From contig CATNEN010000038.1 of the NCBI GenBank assembly GCA_950097015.1, positions 29,356,501-29,420,500 of the forward strand: a DNA stretch of 64,000 bases, written 5' to 3'. Each line of letters begins with the position of its first letter. Position 1 is the stretch's first letter. Below are positions 56,904 through 64,000 of this stretch, piece after piece. A model generated the notes under the pieces. That model worked only from the letters and a program-made list of their open reading frames with translations, had not been told where the DNA came from and made no database searches. Source of the DNA: Macrostomum hystrix. Taxonomy: Eukaryota; Platyhelminthes; Macrostomidae. The position numbers and the translations under genes are program-made.

Positions 56904-59900
56904 TCTTTCCAGTCAGAACCTGCAGGCAGACTGGACAAGAGTGCAAAGATTCGTGCAGCATTTTGTCGCAATCGATGCAGTAATGCGATCGACAATCCGG
57001 GCATTGATAAGCCTCAGCGTTGGCTGCCAATCTGTCACCGCAGCCGCAGCAGCTGGTGCCAGCCGCTAAGACGACCTCTGAGAATTGCTTCAAAGGAAAC
57101 AGGTGCTGATAGGAGCGTGCCAGGTGAGCGGCGCTGGCCAGGCTGAGACCGCAAACCCGGCAGTCGACTGGCAGTTCGCAGTAGAGCGACCGACACTGCG
57201 GACAGGCGTGCGCGATGGCTCCCGGCTGTAGAACGATACCGTGGCAGGCGCAGATGCGGACATCTGGAGCGGACGTTGCCGACTGTTCTGTATTGGGATT
57301 ATCGATCGAATGCGGAAATCCCATGCGGATTAGATTAGCGTCTGTGGCTGTTGTAGCAGGCGGAGGCAAGAAGCTGGACATGATGTCGCCCAGGTGGCCG
57401 ACATCCAATGGTACGGAATAATTGCCGCCTGTTGATTGGGCCAGCTTGCGAAGGACTCGAATGTCGGCTGATAGGCAGATCACCTGGCGGGGAATCAATT
57501 AAATTTTATTATCGGAAGATTCTTTTAAAATGGAAGGAAATTGAAAGCAAAGTGTGGTCATTGTTAATTGTTCAAAAAAACAAACTAAAGTATTCAGCCG
57601 AATCTACTATCGCAGAATCGAACGAACAGTTCGTCAAATAGTGCAAATTCGCTAAAAATGAACAATAAGTTTTTTGGCTAAATTTAGAAGATTCTATTAA
57701 AAATCGTTAAAGGAATGCATTTTTCGGCAGATTCTACAGAACGAAAAGTCGGAATGGAAGAATATTCGGCCGATTTTAGAGAATAAAAAGTCGGAATGGA
57801 AACATTTTTCGGTTGATACCACTCGATATACTACTGTCAGAATGGGAAGATTTTTTCGGCCGATTCCACAGATTCAAAGTTAGAATAGATCGAAATTTTC
57901 GGCAGATTCCACAGTATATAAAAATAAAATTTGGCTGATTACTCAGAATAAAAAGTCGAAATTGAAAGATATTTCAACAGATTCCACATATTGACAAAAA
58001 TCGGAATCGAACGAGCTTTCGGCAGATTCCACAGAATGAAAACAAGTAAAAAGATAGGCAGATTGTAGTGAGCCACTGCTTAGGGGCCTATTGGTGTCTC
58101 ACTAGCTGTCAGTAGCCCCACCTGCAAGGTAGCTTAGGTGCCCCGTTTGCTGGCATTGAGTGACTGCCCGGCCCGCCCTCTCTAGCGCTGACCGGTCTGT
58201 CCCTCTCTGCCCTGCCCCTCCCGGCCGCGTCTGCACTTTGAGTGTGCTGTCTCTCCCCGCCAGGCATGAGTCATCGACTCTTTGTCCTGCGCTGGCTTCG
58301 CTGAAGTGGCTAACATCCTGGGAAGGCGGTGGACTCAAGGCTTCGACTGCAACTAAAAATGGAAACGCCTTGCGAAAAATGTCGCAAAGTTGCGGAATGG
58401 ACGACCTGGTTTCTTTCATTAGCGGTTCGAAGCGTGATGCAATTACGGCTTATGTTCAAGCGGAATGCACCCGCTCCGGCTCATGAGACCGAAGCTGCAT
58501 AAATGCTCTTGTGCATTTTATTTCCTACTTTCGCGCCAGACAATTAGTTCCACTAAGCACATTCAAGATCAAAGTGTATCTTCTTGAGTTCGAAGAGCGC
58601 GTGAACCGACTTGCCAAAACGTTTGGGCTCTAAGTGCGCAAAGCCAACGACGCTAGATTGCGCAACCTCCTTGACAAAGAGTTGTTGTCGACTGACCAAG
58701 TCGACGCTCTTCACAAACATGTGCGACTGTTAATTCAGCGGGCGAAGACGTCCACCGACTTAAACTCCGAAGCTGTCCAGCTAGCCATTGGTGCTGCAAT
58801 GTGTTTTTCGTCCGGGAACGCTTCCCGGCCGGACGTTCCAACAAATGTTACAATGGCCGAGGCGAATGAATGGCGCGAGGCACCAAATGGCGAGCTGCTT
58901 GTCAAAGAGCACAAAACCTCAAATATTTACGGTGCTGTTCGTGTTGCCGTTGATGATAATCGCGACCTGCTTATTCAATTTATTGAGCAACGAAACCAAG
59001 CTGGCTGCAGTCCAAGCGATCGTTTGTTGCTGTTCAGAACTGGTGGCTTTTCTGGAGTGTGGACTAAGGAGAGAGCCAGGGAGCCAGCCATTGAGAATGT
59101 AACCAACACTGCGTACCGGAAATTTGTTGAGACATACTCTGCCATGTACTTGGATGAAGACCACCAGAAGGTTGTTTCGATGCGACTGGCCCATAAGCCA
59201 AATGTAGCCCGCCAGTCCTACCAGGCAAACTTACACACAATGAGCGTCGTAGCTCGGTGTGCCATATCTGGACTGCTTACCAGCCTGGCATCTACTTCCG
59301 AGGACAGCAGTCCAGATGTCGTTTTGCCGTTTACGGCAAAGTCGCCAACAGCAGCATCTCGGCAGCCACAAACCAGTAATTCGAACTGCATGACTGTCGT
59401 AAAGGCAGCAATTGCTGAGAACCAAAAAGCGCAATTTCCAGGAAATCCAACGGTCAGAATGGCACAGTACAGAAGAGAAGCGCGGCCGGAAAATCAACTG
59501 TCGGGTGTCAGGAGTCGGAGACATCGACGGCGCCAAAGAAAAGCAAGATGACCAGGTCCACTCCGGCTACGGCAGCAGTCTCACAGCGCTGTCTATCGCA
59601 GGCTGCTGCAGCGTCATCCAAGAGAAGTTTTGGCGGAAGGCGAAAGAGGCAAGACAAAAACTGATGTGCCTCTTGTGTGTGCCTCTTGTGCTGCATAATA
59701 GACTTTTTGCTATACAGCCATGCTCACAACTAGTAACATCTACCTGACAGTTCTTTTTACGGTCAACTTGGCTTACGACAAATATTCATTTGCAGAATGT
59801 AGGCTCATATCTTTATTCCCCGATACTAGGAAATGTTGCAATTAATTAGCATTTAATAAGAAATGTAAATATCGCTCGTGCTTTTGCGGCATTAGTACAT

Positions 59901-62634
59901 AAACTAATGCAAAGAAATTTATCTTATAAAATAGCTAAAAACCCGTGGATAAATTACAGATGGCAGATCTGAGATAAATTACAGGTGCACTAGATTGCAG
60001 ATCTAAAATAAATTACAGGCGCGCTAGATTGCAGATCTGGAATAAATTACAGGCGCGCTAGATTGCAGATCTGGAATAAATTACAGGCGCGCTACATTAC
60101 AGAATAGACATATACTATTTTGTTATATCATATGTTCATATACTGTTCTGCAAAAGTTTATAAATATATGAAGCAGTAGATGTAAAAGCATTGCCAGTTA
60201 ACTGAGTTGTATGACATGTCGAGTGCCAATAGCACAACTAAGTTGTATTTTTATTAGCTTTGCAGTGCAGTGTAAAGACGATTGTTTCGAATTGTACCAC
60301 TTTTTATGCTGAATTTGTATGCACAAGTAAAATAGGGCCGTGCTTTTTGCTTATTTGTTGTCATGTTTTTTACTGCGTCGATCATTGTAACATTTTGATC
60401 GTAGGCTAACTAAATAATAATACAATGCCAACTTTGAGTGTCGACTCTGTCAACTGCTTTCATATCATGATTACTGTACAAGTGTACAGGATAGTGAATT
60501 AAATATGCACTGTGAATTTCTTTGTTTATTTCAACTTTCAAATGACAATATGATTATTCAATATTAATTAACATAGGCATCCAGACACAGCACTATGCCA
60601 GTCAGAACACTATTTTGCGTTTTCTGAACACTGCATGGAAAACTGTAATTTTTCATCTGTAATTTGGCGATCTGTAATTTTACGTTTACCTGTAATAGAT
60701 TTTCCCCTCACGTGACTGGCCTCTCTCTTTGTCTTTTAAAGTGCACGTGAACATGTTTACTGCATTTGGGGCTTTGATTATGAGACAGGAGCCTACGTAG
60801 GAGTGACGTTTCTGGCGCCACTGACGTCAGTTGCTAATTTTGGAAACCACGTGATTCCATCACGTGTTTTCTAACCTTACACTGGCCCTATGGAAGGTCC
60901 CTGCCTATAAAAGAAAGCTCCGCTCCTCTGGTCTTCAAAGGCTCTTGCATGTTGTTAGAAGTTTCCCTTCATTCTCTTGATTTCGAGTCTCCATTATACA
61001 GTGCCATCAGTGTCCAAGTTCCCCGCTTCAGTCTCTGCGTGTGACTGCTCACATGCTCAGTTCTGGCCAAGTCCCGAAACTAACTTAGCCTCCCACCACC
61101 ACCCGAGCTACGCAGGACTCTGAAAGCCTTTAACTGCGCCTGGAACTCTGCACGGTGTGCGCTTCTCAAGACTTCGTGACTTCATCTCTTTTGGGCCAAG
61201 GATCCTTCACCTCACCGAAGGCAGAAGTCCTGACGCCCTGACGCTCTGACTACACTGCCTATTACTCTCGGACCACATATTGGAGTCCGCCGGATCCCGC
61301 ATTTTTAGCACTCAGTCAGTCCTAAATTAGGATTAATAAAGAAAGTCTTACCGAGCATCTAATCCTAGCCTTGGCTAGTTTGTCTATGGTGACATTGATA
61401 TCGCCCGGGTCGCAAGTGCTCAGAGCCGATACCAGCACTAAAACCTCTTTGCAGGCGTAGCCGGGCAGTGGACTGAGTGTGTCGCAGGCCATCTCTAGCA
61501 GATTTTGAAAGGACGCCTCTCCGTCTGGTCGAACAGTCCGCCCAGAGCCAGGCTGAGACATGTCTTTCAGGGCTTCTAAATGTCTTATGGGATTGCCGCT
61601 CAGTTCGGTGACGCGTTCGGCGAGTTTGCGTTTAGTCAAGAGAATGCCCAGCTGACCAATGGGATTCTGATCAAAGAAACCAGACACGAACTGTCGCATA
61701 GCAGTCAGGCAGGCAGTCAATCTACACGGCTTCAAATCGGCTAAGCCCATTGTCTCAGAGCAGTCTAGACACAGCAGCAGGTGCCTCATCATGCCCAGCT
61801 TGCTGGCCCGACCTCCCGGCATCAGGGCCGCCGCTGCCAGCCTGTGACGACGCTTGCGAGCCTGAAGGATGCGGTTTTATGGATAGAGTGTGAAATCTCT
61901 AAGTAAATGGTCCAGTTTTAGGGATTCTGAAGCCATGGAAATCATCACACTTAGGATTTTTATTCTGAAAACTTGGATCTGCGGTTCTTAAGTTTGCAGA
62001 CCCTCAAAGATGTGAAGTTTTTTCTGAGATTCTGAAGTTTTGGGATACTGAAGCAGTTTTCTGAGATCCTGAAGTCTTCAAGTACGGAATTATTTAGATC
62101 CTGAAGTACTTAAATACTGAAGTCTTTAGATCCTGAGGATTTATATCCCGACTTCTTTAGATCCTGAAGTATTTAGATTCCTAAGTCTTTGGATCCTGCA
62201 AGTTTTTAGATCCTAAAGTATTTAGATCCTGAAGTATTTAGATCCTGAAGTATTTAGATCCTGAAGTATTTAGATCCTGAAGAATTATTTAGATCCTGAA
62301 GTATTTAGAACCTGAAGTATTTTGATCCTGAAGTATTTAAATGCTGAAGTCTTTAGATCCTGAACTATTTAGATCCTGAAGTGTCGGCAGGGATGGTGAT
62401 ATGGCTGAGTCTCTGTGAGGCCATAGATGACGCAATCACCTGCTCCAGGCGGCCCACGGCGCCAGCCAGCCTGCCATCGGCGTCCTCAGCCAGGGCTTCC
62501 CAGGAGCGCTCAAACTGGGACTCCCATCTAAAGCCGCCGCCAGCCAGGGCGGCCGCGTCTTCGTCCTGCAGCCGATAGCCGCTGGTGCCGGTTGTGGGCC
62601 GTGCGGACGGCTTAGCGAAGCTGTAGTTGGCCAT
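56860..62634 (-). CDS. GTF2H2: GTF2H2, TFIIH core subunit p44 (Ssl1), three exons
   Basis: Exons 62634-62440, 61861-61352 and 57483-56860; phase 0 at both junctions, 442 aa (human 395). p44 binds and stimulates the XPD helicase in TFIIH, used in transcription initiation and nucleotide excision repair. Order: variable N-terminus with WESQFERSWEALAEDADGRL; vWA domain with KLGMMRHLLLCLDCSETMGL, FFDQNPIGQLGILLTKRKLA, RVTELSGNPIRHLEALK and LSTCDPGDI; then LIRMGFP, a C4 zinc site (CPQCRSLYCELPVDCRVCGL), LARSYQHLFPL and the C-terminal C4C4 RING-like domain (CCGCGD, CPDCRSHYCIDCD, HSCPVC). The tail is a polyalanine run of ten residues from a GCT repeat, absent in human. The last codons AAT AAA TAG contain an AATAAA hexamer. 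Intron 2 is 3.9 kb and holds transposon remnants. Confidence 0.96.
57700..58055. repeat. Degenerate repeat, about 45-50-bp unit
   Basis: Loose units with TTTTCGGC.GATTC.ACAGAAT.AAAAGTCGGAAT, in GTF2H2 intron 2 before the recombinase remnant. Confidence 0.65.
58500..59551 (+). mobile_element. Crypton-like tyrosine recombinase remnant
   Basis: A 306-codon open frame from 58634 continues upstream in the same frame to about 58515 apart from one TAA at 58631. The translation resembles tyrosine-recombinase-like proteins of Crypton-type transposons: a helical N-terminal part (STFKIKVYLLEFEERVNRLA), an AAMCFSSGNASRPDVPTNVT region where the first catalytic Arg is expected, and a C-terminal TAYRKFVETYSAM...LAHKPNVARQSYQA box fitting the H-x-x-x-x-A-x-x-x-Y end of the catalytic domain. 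It lies antisense in GTF2H2 intron 2. Element ends are not identified; 58095-58490 may belong to it. DIRS-type YR retroelements are an alternative, but no reverse transcriptase is visible nearby. Confidence 0.5.
59940..60112. repeat. Short minisatellite, 34-bp unit, about 4-5 copies
   Basis: Units contain GATTGCAGATCTGGAATAAA and TTACAGGCGCGCTA. Inverted, more diverged words (CTGTAATTT, GATCTGTAATTT) occur at 60640-60700. Confidence 0.85.
60113..60700. other. Intron sequence without identified feature
   Basis: AT-rich part of GTF2H2 intron 2. Confidence 0.5.
60705..60940 (+). promoter_or_regulatory. Promoter-like cluster antisense to GTF2H2
   Basis: CACGTG E-boxes at 60709, about 60743, 60848 and 60861, a full CRE palindrome TGACGTCA at 60822-60829 and a TATA box TATAAAAG at 60906-60913 are ordered as in a pol II promoter reading rightwards. 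It could be a solo LTR or a transposon promoter. Bases 60941-61320, CT-rich and ORF-poor, would be its leader. Confidence 0.4.
62095..62400. repeat. Minisatellite, 16-bp unit
   Basis: Unit GATCCTGAAGTATTTA, degenerate toward 61900. Fills GTF2H2 intron 1. Confidence 0.9.
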
Positions 62635-62799
62635 GCTTCGATGCGGCTGACTTCAGTGCGTGTTAAATTCTGGGATTATGCTTTACCACGACTTGAACAA
62701 ATTTTTCTTGCTGCAATTAGAATCAGAAATGCTTCAACCTTCAATTATGCGAGTTTTTTAATCCAACTTTTCGCTCACTTCGTCTCTGAATCTCTCTCC

Positions 62800-63140
62800 T
62801 TCTCTCTATGATTCTCATTCTCTCCCTGAATCTCACCTTCTCTCCCTGAATCTCACCTTCTCTCCCTGAATCTCACCTTCTCTCCCTGAATCTCACCTTC
62901 TCTCCCTGAATCTCTCCTTCTCTCCCTGAATCTCACCTTCTCTCCCTGAATCTCTCTTTCTCTCCCGGAATCTTTCCTTCTCTCCCTGATTCTCTCCATC
63001 TCTCCCTGAATCTCCGATTCTCTCCCTGAATCTCTCATTCTCTCCCTGATTCTCTCATTCTCTCCCTGAATCTCTCCATCTCTCCCTGATTCTCTCAATC
63101 TCTCCCTGAATCTCTCATTCTCTCCCTGATTCTCTTGATC
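62800..63140. repeat. Minisatellite, 20-bp unit, about 17 copies
   Basis: Unit TCTCCCTGAATCTCACCTTC, between the GTF2H2 5' end and the SURF1 3' end. Confidence 0.96.
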
Positions 63141-63357
63141 TTTATCTCCGTTAGAAAACTATATTTCCGCATCTCTTGCTAAGAAACTATTTTCTAAATT
63201 AAAAAAAGAAAATAAAATTGAATAAAGTAAATAATTTAATAGACAAAGTATAGATTTTCGGTTAAAACTATGAGTACAATAATAAAAGAGCAATATATGA
63301 CAAGTAAGCTAAGTCTACGAAAACGATTCTACTCGTATAACAATTCTTTTAATCCAG

Positions 63358-63635
63358 CTATCTAATTCGCTTGGACCAGATAACCAATAGCAGGGCACCC
63401 AACGAATACCAGGTGAACACGTAGGACAGGTGTTCGTTACGCAAGCTGAGCCTAGTCTGGCCGCCAATAGGATGGCCGCTAGCCGTCTCAATCGAATTGT
63501 CGGCGCATGCGTCAACAAAGAATGGCAAAGTGTTCAGCTCGCTGCTAAGCGCTTCAACATCGCGACGAAGCCTACAGGAGACACTGCGACGCTGACTTGA
63601 GGAAGCTGACTGGCTGCCGTTAACTGTGCGGTTAG
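63358..63635 (-). CDS. SURF1: SURF1, last exon (partial gene)
   Basis: Acceptor CGCCCGCAG then 91 codons and TAG; the rest lies beyond the window. SURF1 is an inner-mitochondrial-membrane assembly factor for cytochrome c oxidase with two membrane helices. The C-terminal signature is clear: GHPIGGQTRLSLRNEHLSYV followed by the second membrane segment FTWYSLGALLLVIW and a short basic end, SKRIR. The human sequence [25 protein letters not shown] matches the family pattern here. The Ser-rich start of the exon (NGSQSASSSQRRSVS) is not conserved. Confidence 0.9.
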
Positions 63636-63734
63636 CTGCGGGCGAAAATACGGAGATGGAGGCTTAAATGCGTCGCTAAACTCTTTGAGATTTGTAACAA
63701 TGCTCCTTTATGCTTTCTTGTTCACACATTAAAC

Positions 63735-64000
63735 TAGTCGTTTCTCCCATTATCAATTTTGACTTCTCCCATGATTATGAATCCTAATTTCTCCCATTAT
63801 CGATCCCGATTTCTCCCATTATCGATCCTAATTTCTCCCATTATCAATCCTAATTTCTCGCATTATCGATTCTAATTTCTCCCATTATCAATCCTGATGT
63901 CTCGCATTATCGATCCTGATTTCTACCATTATCGATCCTGATTTCTCCCATTATCGATCCTGATTTCTACCATTATCGATCCTGATTTCTCCCATTATCG
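63735..64000. repeat. Minisatellite, 22-bp unit, continues past the window
   Basis: Units contain TTTCTCCCATTATCGATCCT, about 12 copies visible. In the last SURF1 intron. Confidence 0.96.

Overview
This window is nuclear DNA of a bilaterian invertebrate. Genes are split by GT-AG introns, and the encoded proteins are metazoan: a hemicentin, NDRG, ATF4, VPS26C, GTF2H2, SURF1 and an LRRC74-type protein. The density of minisatellites, tRNA-derived SINEs and BEL/Pao and tyrosine-recombinase elements would fit a spiralian, perhaps a free-living flatworm. That placement is a guess; nothing seen fixes the phylum.

Layout. 1-2310: upstream intron of an NDRG-family gene, mostly a 20-bp minisatellite. 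2311-4030 (+): last two NDRG exons. 4225-6712: intergenic 30-bp array. 8613-28854 (-): a complete hemicentin-like gene that I resolve into 23 exons in consistent phase (about 2,685 aa: signal peptide, vWA, about 20 Ig domains, one TSP1, EGF-like modules, fibulin-type C-terminus). 29375-33376: a 4-kb array of a 41-bp unit with a 1,722-bp higher-order duplication. 35166-35915 (+): an orphan low-complexity ORF. 36470-38950: two more arrays. 39476-50196 (+): a nine-exon LRRC74-like gene (663 aa). 51629-53283 (-): a two-exon ATF4-type bZIP gene whose 5' leader carries the two-uORF arrangement of the integrated stress response. 54860-55765 (-): intronless VPS26C. 56860-62634 (-): three-exon GTF2H2 (TFIIH p44). 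63358-63635 (-): last exon of SURF1, which runs off the window.

The main structural theme is the introns. Introns of about 70-165 bp are clean. With one exception (382 bp in LRRC74), every intron longer than about 260 bp contains its own minisatellite, a SINE or a transposon fragment. About 35 arrays with largely private units (5-41 bp) make up roughly a third of the window. Long ORFs on both strands over these arrays come from periods divisible by three and are not called as genes.

The genes are a mixed set of extracellular matrix, stress-response transcription, endosomal recycling, transcription/repair and mitochondrial functions, and they do not form one pathway. The most notable findings are the conserved ATF4 uORF architecture, the ATF4 intron in which the minisatellite itself forms the 3' splice site, a minisatellite apparently born inside a dispersed repeat, two foldback elements with matching inverted ends, a Crypton-like tyrosine recombinase remnant, and a promoter-like block antisense to GTF2H2.
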